This document shows positions 7,808 to 16,137 of a DNA stretch of 25,242 nucleotides, in pieces. The stretch comes from a virus, in the IMG/VR virus record IMGVR_UViG_3300025131_000387, positions 1 through 25,242 of that record. One strand, written 5' to 3'. The notes under the pieces were generated by a model. The model made no database searches and was not told the origin of the DNA. It was given only the letters and a program-made list of their open reading frames with translations. A program made the translations under genes and the position numbers. The first letter of the stretch is position 1. Each line of letters begins with the position of its first letter.

Positions 7808-8709
7808 TGGCTGAAACAACTACACAGATAACAAGACCAGCACCCTTTATAGAAACGTTAGGTAAAACGTTTGGTGAAGGTGTTGCAAGACTCGGTGCTA
7901 AACCGATTGATACTACAAAATTTCAACCAACCGTAGCAGCTCAAGGAGCTCTAGGACAAGCAGCTCAACAAGCTGCAGCAACTCAAGCTGGTTTAGGAAC
8001 TTTAGCTTTTGATGCAACGACAGGAGCTGTAACAGGAGTCGGAGCAGGAACAGGAGTTGCCGGTTATCAACCCTTTTTAGATCAAGCCGCAGCTTTAAGA
8101 GGACCAGGCGCTGGAACAGGTGCAGGTTCTGTTTCAGAATACATGAGTCCTTACACGACGAATGTTATTCAAGCGATGAGAGATGAAATGGCTGATGTTA
8201 AAGCACAACAAGATATGGCTCGTAATGCTCAGGCCGTAGGCGCTGGAGCTTTTGGTGGAGCAAGACAAGGAATTCAACAAGCCGTAGCCGACACAGAATA
8301 TAATCAAGCCGTTGCTAACATGGTAGCTCAACAACAAGGCATGGCTTATCAACAAGCCGTAGGAGCAAGAGCTGCTGATCAACAAATGAATTTAGGACTG
8401 GCTCAACTTCAACCTCAATTAGCAGGTCAGAATGTTCAAAACGTAATGGGCATCGGTCAACAAGAACAACAATATAGACAAGCGCTAGCAGATACTTTAG
8501 CTCAACAACAAAAATTATCATTGTATGAACCTTACCAACGTTATGGATTCATGGGTGAACAACTTACTGGTTTAATGGGTGGTTACCCTGGAGGAACTAG
8601 AATGACTAATCAACCATCGGCAAGTCCAATGTCTCAAGCATTAGGAATGGGGATCGCTGGAGGCTTAGGTTATGCTGGCATGAAGAACTTAGGAATGTTC
8701 GGAGGCTAA
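7807..8709 (+). CDS. Ala/Gln-rich internal virion (DNA-ejection) protein candidate
   Basis: The 300-aa protein is dominated by Ala, Gln and Gly. A central helical region carries SEYMSPYTTNVIQAMRDEMA (about residues 115-134) and ARNAQAVGAGAFGGARQGIQ (about 138-157), a pattern I recognise from phage proteins annotated as DNA-transfer or internal virion proteins (gp14-like in podoviruses). The C-terminus is Gly-rich with small hydrophobic residues (ALGMGIAGGLGYAGMKNLGMFGG), possibly membrane-inserting. Genes on both sides overlap by one base. No catalytic motif. Role in forming the conduit for DNA delivery is inferred from composition, size and its place before the 1345-aa protein. Confidence 0.6.
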   Translation: MAETTTQITRPAPFIETLGKTFGEGVARLGAKPIDTTKFQPTVAAQGALGQAAQQAAATQAGLGTLAFDATTGAVTGVGAGTGVAGYQPFLDQAAALRGPGAGTGAGSVSEYMSPYTTNVIQAMRDEMADVKAQQDMARNAQAVGAGAFGGARQGIQQAVADTEYNQAVANMVAQQQGMAYQQAVGARAADQQMNLGLAQLQPQLAGQNVQNVMGIGQQEQQYRQALADTLAQQQKLSLYEPYQRYGFMGEQLTGLMGGYPGGTRMTNQPSASPMSQALGMGIAGGLGYAGMKNLGMFGG

Positions 8710-9809
8710 TGAAAAAACCACACGTACTTAATAGACCAATGTTTACCAAAGGTGGAATCTCTGCCTACGGGAAAGGTATAGCTTCTAACTTAGTCACTGA
8801 AGAACAAAGACAAAGATTTAATTATGGTGGGAGAGTTGGATTAGTCGGAGGAGGAAATTGGTGGGATGATATAGATTACACGAGTACGCGCTATATGCCA
8901 ATCGAGCCAGAGTATACGGGTATAACTTCTGGGGGACGATTTGATTATAAAGAAGGCGATAAAGATAAATGGGTATACCCTAAGCGTGCAGATACTTTTG
9001 ATTTAGCTTTAGAAAATAGAGCTCAATTGGAACAAAAAAATATCCCTCTAAAATTAAGAAAATCGGCTGATGAACTTTATAATCTCGACAAGACGAGGGA
9101 CGAAGCCATAGCCGCTGATTGGCAAAAAGAAGGCGGAGATACTCAAGTCTTTGATCGGGATGAGTTAGAAATGGCTAGAAAAAGAATCGAAGGTAAAAGA
9201 GATTTAGCAACGATGCCTGACTCCGACACCATGGAAGCTATGGATTGGGAAACTCTATTAGGGCCTACCGAAGAACAAAAGAAAAGAACTAAAGGTGAAG
9301 CTCAACTGGGCTTAGCTGCAGGAGCTCTTGATGTTTTTTCTCAACCCAGTATCGCTAAAGGAATGAAAGCGGCTAGTCCTCACCTATTAAATTTAGGTAA
9401 GACAGCAACCGCGGATCAAAAAGCTAGAGACAAAGCTATCCTGCAAGGTAAAATTTTAGACAAAGTGTACCGAGGTCGAGAAGAAGAAAGAGGAATACAA
9501 ACTAGAAAAAGTCAGGATGCAAAAGCAGGAGGAGATACTCCATCCAATCTATTTTGGGGAATTCTAGATGCGGCTCAAATAAAAAAAGGTAAAGCAAAAG
9601 ACGTCGATTATGCCTACGCCTATGAAAGAGCATCAAACAAACCTACTCAGATTATAAAAAAAGAAGAAGACAAAGCAGCGATAGAAGCTAATCCAGATCA
9701 ATTTAAAGATACTGTATTTGTAATGGGCTCAAGCTTTTTACAAATTAATAAAAAGACAGGTCGCTTAGAAGACATTACAAAGGAAGTACTGGAAAGCTTC
9801 AAAGGGTAG
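8709..9809 (+). CDS. hypothetical virion protein (366 aa)
   Basis: The charged 366-aa protein has an N-terminal region (RPMFTKGGISAYGKGIASNL) followed by FNYGGRVGLVGGGNWW, a third instance of the GGR(I/V)G(F/L) plus Gly motif seen twice in the 5894-7807 protein. The middle is helical and rich in Asp, Glu and Lys (residues about 100-200), then an Ala-rich helix (GEAQLGLAAGALDVFSQPSI). No enzyme motif or clear membrane segment is seen. It overlaps its upstream neighbour by one base and is followed after 6 nt by the largest gene. Likely a virion component delivered or assembled with its neighbours; family not recognised. Confidence 0.6.
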   Translation: MKKPHVLNRPMFTKGGISAYGKGIASNLVTEEQRQRFNYGGRVGLVGGGNWWDDIDYTSTRYMPIEPEYTGITSGGRFDYKEGDKDKWVYPKRADTFDLALENRAQLEQKNIPLKLRKSADELYNLDKTRDEAIAADWQKEGGDTQVFDRDELEMARKRIEGKRDLATMPDSDTMEAMDWETLLGPTEEQKKRTKGEAQLGLAAGALDVFSQPSIAKGMKAASPHLLNLGKTATADQKARDKAILQGKILDKVYRGREEERGIQTRKSQDAKAGGDTPSNLFWGILDAAQIKKGKAKDVDYAYAYERASNKPTQIIKKEEDKAAIEANPDQFKDTVFVMGSSFLQINKKTGRLEDITKEVLESFKG

Positions 9810-9815
9810 AGAAGC

Positions 9816-12800
9816 ATGGCTACTTATTTTGACCCTACCAAACTCAATTCCGCTGAAGAAAATAGTGATCCAAGTATCATAGGATCTATTGGTGCTGGTA
9901 TAGCAACCGGTCTTATTAGAATACCTGAAGGTGCGGCTTCTTTATTTGCTAGTATTTACGACATCACTAATGACACGGACACAGCCACAGAAGTAGAAGA
10001 ATGGTTTGATAAAAATGTCTATCAAAAATTAGGTGACATCGATGAGAAAGCAGAATCAACTACCGCTGGAAAAATAACAGCAGCCCTTGTTAACATTGGT
10101 ATCCCTGGAGGATTGGCTTTTAGATATGGAACCAAGATGGCTAACTATGCCATTAAGAATGCCAAGGTTGGTAAATATTTTACTCTTAATAATAAAGCCC
10201 TAGCAGACCAAGCCCAGAAGGCCATTGAACTAAATAAAAAAGGCAAGGTCTTTAAGTTTGGAGCTGGTGCAGTAACCGGTGGAGTAGCTGAAGGAGTTTT
10301 CGTTGGAGACGTTGAAGAGTTTGGAACGATTGGAGATTTATTAGGAGGACCGACAGCAGTCGATAGAGAATCCTCAACGGGAGGAAGAGACCAAGCCACA
10401 CGAGAAGTATTAAACAGAATTAAATTTGGAACTGAAGGAGCCTTACTCACAGGAGTGATTGGGGGTGCAGGTAATCTTATTAAACGAGTAGCAACCAGAG
10501 GAGATAAATTAAAGTACAGTAGAAGTTTAACCGATAGACTTCTTAATAAATTTTCATCCGGCTTTAGACCGAGAGGAGATCTCCCTGAACAATTCTTTTT
10601 AACTAAAGGAGAACAAACAGGTAAGAGAGCTGCCGATTTAAATAGAGCCGTAGAACTTTCACGAAGAGTGGACATGGATATTGATCGTATGTTTCCCGCG
10701 ATGAAAAGAATGTTTGATAAGAGCACGAAGATGGAAAAAAATAAAATCTTAGCAGATCTTGAAGAGGTTATGTTTTCAGGCAAACCGGGCATTGATAAAG
10801 CAGGTCGAGTCACTATGGGTGATATGGATGCTAAAATGTTAGAGTCCATTAAAGCAGCCATGATAAAAAAAGGAGCCAAGCCTGAGCACATTGAAAATAT
10901 CTTCGCCAACATAGGGATGATGAGAGATAAATGGGGTGATATGGCGACCTTAATTCAATCTAAACTTCCTTTAGAAGCTCAACCTACATTCAAAGATATC
11001 TTAGGAAGTCAATTTAAACAATGGATTGGAAGAACCTATGCGATCTTTGAAAATAAATCCGCCATTCCTTTTTTAAATTATAAACCTACGGAAGAAGCCT
11101 TTGAACGTGTGGTTAATATATTTTTAAGACAAAATAGAAGAGCCATTAACAGAGCTAAAGAAACACCAGGTGCAGTAGTACCGGACCCTTTAACTTATGA
11201 ACAAGCGTCTACTCAGGTGGCTAATATTTTAAAAGATACTAAACAAGACACCAGTCTTTTAAAAATTCTTAAAGAAACAGAAGGCACACGAGCTCTTCGA
11301 ACTCCATACTTTGATATCGATGCGAACTTTGTAAAGCAATCTGTAGCAGATGACTTAGTGAAGAAAGGGATCTTTGAAAAAAGATTAGAGCAAGCTGTTA
11401 CTAAAGGAAAATATGCACGAATAGGAGCAGAAGGATTACCTGAACGAACGGTGATTGGAAAAGGAAGTAAAGCATTCAGAGAATTGTTTGGAGAAGTAAA
11501 AGATGTCAGACAAAAGATGCTACATGGAACAGAAAGACTTTCCATGGTGGCACGTAAATCAGAATTCTTACAGAAACTTGTGGATGATTCAGCTCAACGA
11601 ATAACAGATGGAGGAAGAGGATACTTCTACGGAACTAAACAAGCAGCGGAAAGAGCGCTTGGAGGTAATGTTCCTGTTAAAAAATATGAAGCACCTGGAA
11701 GTCCATGGGGTGAAACAGCATCAGAGAATCCTTTGATGGCTGCTTTTCCTGATGGAGCTTGGGGTGATAAAGATTTAATGGATGCACTAACCATTACCCA
11801 ACAAAGATTAATTAATAATAAAACCATTAGCTTCCTCTATGATAGTTTATTTTTATTTCCTAAAGCTACATCACAGTTTGCTAAGACGGTATTGTCACCG
11901 ATCACTCATGCACGTAACTTCTTTAGTGCTGCAACCTTTCAAACAGCCAATGGAATTTGGTTTGAAAATCCTAAAGTTCTCGCAGCTGCATGGCGAGATG
12001 CGATGGGTTCATTACAACCTCAAAACTTTGCACAGAATACTCCTGCCGCTCAAGAATTTTATAGAAAATTATTAAGATTAAGAGTTACTAATTCAAACGT
12101 AAGAATGGGAGACATGTCAGCATTATTTAGAGACATGGCTGAAGGAAGAATGACTACCGATAAAACAGCGAAGATGATGCTTCAACCTAAATGGTTTAAG
12201 AAGTTTGCTAAGTGGAGTCAGGATATGTATGTAGCGGAAGATGATTTCTGGAAAGGTAGTAACTGGATCATGGAAAGGTATCGATATAACAATGCTTATA
12301 AAAGAGCATTTGATAGAGGACTCATTAAAGAGATGCCATCAGCAAACCAACTCGATGAGATGGCGGCTAACATTACACGGAACACAGTACCTAATTATGA
12401 ATACGTTCCTGAATTTATTAAAGCTTTAAGAAGAATGCCGGTAGGGAATTTCGTTTCCTTTCCTGCAGAAATTTTAAGAACAGGAACCAACATTGTTCAA
12501 CAAGCTATCAAAGAAATTAATGATCCTATTACAAGAGCAATAGGAATGAAAAGACTTGCTGGTTTTGCAGGCACAATGGCGGTTCTACCTCCGGCCATGG
12601 TGGGAATGTTTAAAACAATCTACGACATTACGTCGGATGAATTAGCCGCGATGAAACGATTCTTACCTGAATGGTCTAAGAACTCTACAATCTTACCGAT
12701 GAGAGATGAGGAAGGAAATTTAAAATACATCGACATGAGTCATGGCTTTGCTTACGACACATTAACTCGTCCAGTTCAAACAGTATTGAATGCTGTAGCC

Positions 12801-13853
12801 GCTGGCGAAACTAATGAAGAAGCATTAATGGAAAGCTTTATGAAAGGACTAGCTACTTCCACAGCAGAATTAGGACAACCTTTCATTGCCGAATCCATTT
12901 GGACAGAAGCGATGTTGGATGTGTTAAGAGGTGGGGGTAAAACTAAAGACGGTAAAATTTTATATACGGATAAAACTCCCTATGGAGAAAGAGTCTCAGC
13001 GGTGATGGGTCACCTCGTAAGAGCACAAGCTCCATTCTCTTTACAACAAATGATTCGTTTAGGTTTTGCAGCTACTGGACAACCAAGTAGAACGGTAGGA
13101 CCTTACACTGGAACAGGACAAACTTATGAATTAACGGATGAAGCTTTAGGTTTCACAGGGTATAGACCGGTACCCATTGATCCTGCTCGGAGCTTAGACT
13201 TTATGATGAGTGGATACCAAAGAGATATTAGGAATGCACGTAGAGAATTTAATGCTAAACTATTAAGAGGAGATCCGATCAGTCCTCAAGATATTGTTGA
13301 TAGATATATCATTGCTAACAAAGCTAAATGGGAATCAATGAAAGATATGTCTCTGGATTTAGAAGCAGGAAAAATTCTAGGAGTGGGCGACGATAAATTA
13401 GATAACGTGTTGGGAAGAATCTCTAAAAAAGATGCCAATGCTTTAAGAGAAAATGAATTTATTCCATTTACTATTTCTCCAAATGTACAAGCAGTCTTCC
13501 AACAAAACGCAGATAATTTAGGAGTGGCAAATCCTTATGAGGAAGCAGAACCTGCCTTGGATAGTATGAAAGACCTGATGGAAGAGATGTCATTATCAAT
13601 GCCAGAGTGGCCAGATCTAACAGAGTTATTTAATCTGTCTCCACCAGCAGCCACAGGAACTCCACTTAATACACCATCAGGAGCAGCTACTTTAAACCCT
13701 ACTATTTATAAGCGTCCTAGCTTAACTTTAGGCGCTGGCAACCAAGCTATGGGTGGACCAAATCAAGTATTGACACCTAATAGAATGGCATTATTATCGC
13801 CCGAGGAACAGTTATATTATATGAGGAGGAACCAAAGGAATTTAATTACATGA
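9816..13853 (+). CDS. very large internal virion / DNA-ejection protein candidate (1345 aa)
   Basis: This is the largest gene in the window. Size, position just before the lysis cassette and helical, Ala/Lys/Arg-rich composition resemble the large internal or ejection proteins of podoviruses (gp16-like role). An N-terminal Gly/Ala hydrophobic stretch (about residues 21-45: IIGSIGAGIATGLIRIPEGA) and a later one (AGFAGTMAVLPPAMVGMFK-like, about 910-930) may interact with membrane. Further motifs noted are PVGNFVSFPAEILRTGTN (about 873-890) and DPARSLDFMMSGYQRDIRNA (about 1122-1141). I could not find a lytic transglycosylase signature, so peptidoglycan cleavage is not supported. AGAGAAGC precedes the ATG, a weak site. 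The stop overlaps the holin-like gene start (ATGA). Confidence 0.65.
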   Translation: MATYFDPTKLNSAEENSDPSIIGSIGAGIATGLIRIPEGAASLFASIYDITNDTDTATEVEEWFDKNVYQKLGDIDEKAESTTAGKITAALVNIGIPGGLAFRYGTKMANYAIKNAKVGKYFTLNNKALADQAQKAIELNKKGKVFKFGAGAVTGGVAEGVFVGDVEEFGTIGDLLGGPTAVDRESSTGGRDQATREVLNRIKFGTEGALLTGVIGGAGNLIKRVATRGDKLKYSRSLTDRLLNKFSSGFRPRGDLPEQFFLTKGEQTGKRAADLNRAVELSRRVDMDIDRMFPAMKRMFDKSTKMEKNKILADLEEVMFSGKPGIDKAGRVTMGDMDAKMLESIKAAMIKKGAKPEHIENIFANIGMMRDKWGDMATLIQSKLPLEAQPTFKDILGSQFKQWIGRTYAIFENKSAIPFLNYKPTEEAFERVVNIFLRQNRRAINRAKETPGAVVPDPLTYEQASTQVANILKDTKQDTSLLKILKETEGTRALRTPYFDIDANFVKQSVADDLVKKGIFEKRLEQAVTKGKYARIGAEGLPERTVIGKGSKAFRELFGEVKDVRQKMLHGTERLSMVARKSEFLQKLVDDSAQRITDGGRGYFYGTKQAAERALGGNVPVKKYEAPGSPWGETASENPLMAAFPDGAWGDKDLMDALTITQQRLINNKTISFLYDSLFLFPKATSQFAKTVLSPITHARNFFSAATFQTANGIWFENPKVLAAAWRDAMGSLQPQNFAQNTPAAQEFYRKLLRLRVTNSNVRMGDMSALFRDMAEGRMTTDKTAKMMLQPKWFKKFAKWSQDMYVAEDDFWKGSNWIMERYRYNNAYKRAFDRGLIKEMPSANQLDEMAANITRNTVPNYEYVPEFIKALRRMPVGNFVSFPAEILRTGTNIVQQAIKEINDPITRAIGMKRLAGFAGTMAVLPPAMVGMFKTIYDITSDELAAMKRFLPEWSKNSTILPMRDEEGNLKYIDMSHGFAYDTLTRPVQTVLNAVAAGETNEEALMESFMKGLATSTAELGQPFIAESIWTEAMLDVLRGGGKTKDGKILYTDKTPYGERVSAVMGHLVRAQAPFSLQQMIRLGFAATGQPSRTVGPYTGTGQTYELTDEALGFTGYRPVPIDPARSLDFMMSGYQRDIRNARREFNAKLLRGDPISPQDIVDRYIIANKAKWESMKDMSLDLEAGKILGVGDDKLDNVLGRISKKDANALRENEFIPFTISPNVQAVFQQNADNLGVANPYEEAEPALDSMKDLMEEMSLSMPEWPDLTELFNLSPPAATGTPLNTPSGAATLNPTIYKRPSLTLGAGNQAMGGPNQVLTPNRMALLSPEEQLYYMRRNQRNLIT

Positions 13854-14062
13854 CCCCTAAAACTATAAGAGAAAATATTATCAGTCTACAAGGACACATC
13901 ACAGGTATTAAAAGAGATGTGGCTAACATCAAGAACAATCATTTGAAACATATGCAGACACATATTCATGACTTGGGTGGCAAGATAGACAAAATCTATT
14001 GGGTTCTTTTAGCGATGGTGGGGGCCATTGCCTTACAATTATTTCAGCATTTCCTAGCATAA
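13850..14062 (+). CDS. holin-like protein (one TM segment)
   Basis: The 70-aa protein has an amphipathic helical N-terminal part (residues about 5-48, with regularly spaced Ile/Leu and polar residues, HITGIKRDVANIKNNHLKHM) and a single hydrophobic segment at about 50-69 (YWVLLAMVGAIALQLFQHFL). This layout resembles XhlA-type hemolysin/holin accessory proteins. It sits 3 nt before an M15 peptidase gene, the usual holin-endolysin order, and its ATG overlaps the preceding stop as ATGA. It would form or regulate inner-membrane lesions at lysis. Anchoring of a virion protein is an alternative. Confidence 0.65.
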   Translation: MTPKTIRENIISLQGHITGIKRDVANIKNNHLKHMQTHIHDLGGKIDKIYWVLLAMVGAIALQLFQHFLA

Positions 14063-14065
14063 TCT

Positions 14066-14530
14066 ATGCAATTATCTTCAAATTTTAGTTTACAGGAGTT
14101 AACTAAGTCACAGACAGCGACGAGGAAGGGCATTGATAATACCCCTAGTCCTGAGCACCAGGAGAACCTCAAAAGGCTCTGTGAGAGCGTCCTACAGCCC
14201 GTTCGAGACCATTTTGGCAAGGTAGTAACCATTTCTAGCGGATATCGCTCCCCAGAATTGTGCACTGCCATAGGCTCAAAAATCACGAGTCAACATGCAA
14301 AAGGCCAGGCGGCGGACTTCGAAATCTTTGGAGTATCTAATAAAGCTCTTGCTGATTATATTGATTCAGAACTTCATTATGATCAACTCATTCTTGAATA
14401 CTGGAACGAATCGGATCCCAACTCAGGCTGGGTGCACTGTTCATTTGCAGAAGGCAAGAATCGCAAACAATATCTGAAAGCTTATAAAGACGAGAGTAAC
14501 AAAACTTGTTATCAACCTATGGAGGGCTAA
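14066..14530 (+). CDS. endolysin, M15-family zinc peptidase
   Basis: The 154-aa protein matches small M15 D-Ala-D-Ala carboxypeptidase/L-Ala-D-Glu endopeptidase endolysins, which cut peptidoglycan peptides. The zinc motif SxHxxGxAxD is complete: Ser75, His77, Gly80, Ala82, Asp84. The second zinc His is His124 in GWVHCSF. ISSGYRSPELC (56-66) is the conserved substrate-side segment. No signal peptide, so export would depend on the upstream holin-like protein. Length is normal for a single-domain phage enzyme. Base composition is unusual: most of 14101-14340 is close to 50 percent GC by hand count, against about one third in neighbouring genes, then falls to about 28 percent at 14341-14400, suggesting a separate origin or mosaic gene. 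Confidence 0.9.
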   Translation: MQLSSNFSLQELTKSQTATRKGIDNTPSPEHQENLKRLCESVLQPVRDHFGKVVTISSGYRSPELCTAIGSKITSQHAKGQAADFEIFGVSNKALADYIDSELHYDQLILEYWNESDPNSGWVHCSFAEGKNRKQYLKAYKDESNKTCYQPMEG

Positions 14531-14622
14531 TGATTCAACTATATAATAAATTCAATTCGATTTTCAATCAGCATCAAGGACTTGTGTTATTTGTGATGCT
14601 GGTTTTGATTTATTTAAAATAA
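14530..14622 (+). CDS. 30-aa membrane peptide after the endolysin
   Basis: ATG at 14530 shares one base with the endolysin TAA. The peptide has a short polar start with one Lys (IQLYNKFNSIFNQHQ) and a hydrophobic helix GLVLFVMLVLIYLK to the end, a typical N-in or small bitopic arrangement. GGAGGG lies 6-8 nt upstream. Position fits a third lysis gene (holin, antiholin or spanin-like inner-membrane part), but no Cys lipobox or outer-membrane partner is visible. The tiny length makes it less certain. Confidence 0.5.
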   Translation: MIQLYNKFNSIFNQHQGLVLFVMLVLIYLK

Positions 14623-14639
14623 TCAAATTTGAAAATTCT

Positions 14640-14654
14640 GCGCGCCCCACGCGT
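14640..14654. terminator. weak hairpin between converging genes
   Basis: In the 40-bp gap between the plus-strand lysis genes and the minus-strand helicase, GCGCG (14640-14644) faces CGCGT (14650-14654) around a CCCCA loop, four Watson-Crick pairs plus a wobble on the plus strand. It is the only GC-rich block there. No clean U-run follows in either direction, so termination is uncertain. Confidence 0.25.
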
Positions 14655-14662
14655 ATATCCTA

Positions 14663-16093
14663 CTAAATCCATGATTTAAGTTCTTCACCCATAATCTGTG
14701 AAGCAATATTAATCTTGTTTTTAAGGGCTCGCACTATTTTTTGATCTACGGTTTTATCGGCAATAATGTCAACGTAGGTAACAGACTTCTTTTGCCCAAT
14801 TCGGTGGGCTCTATCTTCGGACTGTAATCTTTTTTCTAAGTCATATCCATTAGAATAGTAAATTACCGTATTGGCCGCAGTCAGGGTTATTCCATATCCG
14901 CCGGTTTGTGGAGTTCCTACGAAAAATCGTACTTTATCATTTTTCTGAAAATCGTCTTTATTCTTTTGTCGTTGATCCTGAGGCGTGAGCCCATAATAAT
15001 CAACCACGGACCCCGGACCATATTCTTTAATAATGGCATCTTTAATAATCTGAACGTCTCTTTGCCAATGGGCCCATATAATCGCTTTTCCTTCAACTTC
15101 TTCTAATACATCCATTAATTCATTTAAACGATTGTGTTTAATTTCCTGAATTTCAGCATCATCCCCTTTAAAGTGACCACAAGTAATTTGTTGCAAACGC
15201 ATTAATTGCGTAAGAGCTGTAGCTGTTGTCATTTTTTCTCCATTCATCTCTGCTAAAGCCTGTTCTTTCATTTGTTTGTAAATCTTTTCTTGTTCCGGTG
15301 TTAAAGTAATCATTCTTTTCATATAAATTTTAGGAGGTAAATCTAAACAATCTTCTTTTAAGACTCTATAAGAGAAAGGTTTAAGTTTCTCTGATAATTC
15401 TCCAAGATTTTTATAGAAGGCTACTACTTGAACTGAACGGCCACCAAAGTTCATGGTTTTCATTTCAGCATATCTATTTCTAAAAGAATAAAACGATTCA
15501 CTGTCTAAATGCCAAGGGCTTAAAAATTCACACTGACTATATAAATCTAAAGGATTTCTCGTGACAGGAGAACCCGTTAAGATCCTACGATACTTAGTAT
15601 ATTTAGAGAGCTTAACAATATTCTTTGTTCGTTTAGCTTTAGGATTTTTAATCGTCGTACTTTCATCCACCACCATTAAAGTTTTATGAGATGATATAAA
15701 CTTATAAGCAAACTTTACTCCTTTAACTGTGCTTAAAGCTTCAACATTCATTACTAATATATGCAGCTGATGACCCGTAGCAAATAAAGTATCTAATTTA
15801 TCTTGCTGTTTTTGATTAATGTGGGCTTGCCACAATACCGACACATTCTCTATATGAGTAGGTAAGTGTGCAGGAAGTTCCTGTTGAAACCAAGTATTAA
15901 CAACTCCTTTCGGAGCTATAATTAAAGCCCCATCAATTTTTCCATGATCATAAAGCATGGCCATATTATCGATAAGGACTTTAGTTTTACCTGTTCCCAT
16001 CTCCATGAAATAAGCATAGGTTTCCCTGTTCCAAGACATTTCTAATGCCTTGAGCTGATGCTCATACGGATCAGTTTTAAATTTATATTTCAT
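14663..16093 (-). CDS. SNF2-type SF2 helicase/ATPase
   Basis: The 476-aa protein is a compact phage SNF2-like ATPase. Motifs in order: Q-like YEHQ (10-13), Walker A MGTGKT (32-37), Walker B VVDEST (141-146, DEST in place of DEAH), motif III LTGSPVTRNP (172-181), AIIWAHWQRD (337-346), motif V region TPQTGGYGITLTAA (394-407), and motif VI QSEDRAHRIGQ with Gln424, Arg428 and Arg431. It lacks long insertions of chromatin remodellers and has no nuclease or HNH domain. Likely roles are DNA translocation or remodelling in replication, recombination or transcription. It is the only minus-strand gene, converging on the lysis genes and divergent from the early genes, with its own strong promoter at 16108-16135. 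Confidence 0.88.
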   Translation of the reverse strand: MKYKFKTDPYEHQLKALEMSWNRETYAYFMEMGTGKTKVLIDNMAMLYDHGKIDGALIIAPKGVVNTWFQQELPAHLPTHIENVSVLWQAHINQKQQDKLDTLFATGHQLHILVMNVEALSTVKGVKFAYKFISSHKTLMVVDESTTIKNPKAKRTKNIVKLSKYTKYRRILTGSPVTRNPLDLYSQCEFLSPWHLDSESFYSFRNRYAEMKTMNFGGRSVQVVAFYKNLGELSEKLKPFSYRVLKEDCLDLPPKIYMKRMITLTPEQEKIYKQMKEQALAEMNGEKMTTATALTQLMRLQQITCGHFKGDDAEIQEIKHNRLNELMDVLEEVEGKAIIWAHWQRDVQIIKDAIIKEYGPGSVVDYYGLTPQDQRQKNKDDFQKNDKVRFFVGTPQTGGYGITLTAANTVIYYSNGYDLEKRLQSEDRAHRIGQKKSVTYVDIIADKTVDQKIVRALKNKINIASQIMGEELKSWI

Positions 16094-16100
16094 CTTTCTA

Positions 16101-16129
16101 TTGACTTAGTATATAGGATCTATTATATA
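16101..16129 (+). promoter_or_regulatory. sigma70 promoter for the early region, overlapping the reverse promoter
   Basis: TTGACT (16101-16106, five of six) is followed after 17 bp by TATATA (16124-16129). Predicted start is near 16136, just before the ATG at 16138, which implies a leaderless or nearly leaderless transcript. It occupies the same DNA as the minus-strand promoter, and TTGAC/GTCAA arms at 16101-16105 and 16131-16135 make the segment an imperfect dyad. Confidence 0.55.
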
Positions 16130-16135
16130 TGTCAA
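16108..16135 (-). promoter_or_regulatory. strong sigma70 promoter for the SNF2 helicase
   Basis: On the minus strand the consensus -35 TTGACA (complement of 16130-16135) and near-consensus -10 TATACT (complement of 16108-16113, five of six) are separated by 16 bp. Predicted start is near 16101, only about 8 nt before the helicase ATG at 16093, so the mRNA leader is very short, with at most a weak GAAAG ribosome site. Confidence 0.65.
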
Positions 16136-16137
16136 GC

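Noticed and set aside
10145-10912. Minus-strand open frame of 255 codons opposite the 1345-aa gene
   Set aside because: It lies wholly inside a well-supported plus-strand gene, has no ribosome site or promoter, and its Ser/Leu/Pro/Ile-rich translation is typical of the reverse complement of a Lys/Glu/Ala-rich gene.
13768-13795. TTGACA followed by TA-rich sequence near the end of the 1345-aa gene as a lysis promoter
   Set aside because: The possible -10 at correct spacing is poor and the site is within coding sequence; lysis genes are overlapped with the upstream gene, which suggests read-through.
16129-16137. ATG 16129 as start of the first early gene
   Set aside because: The codon overlaps the predicted -10 hexamer and lies before the predicted transcription start; ATG 16138 in the same frame fits better. 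It would be valid if transcription began further upstream.
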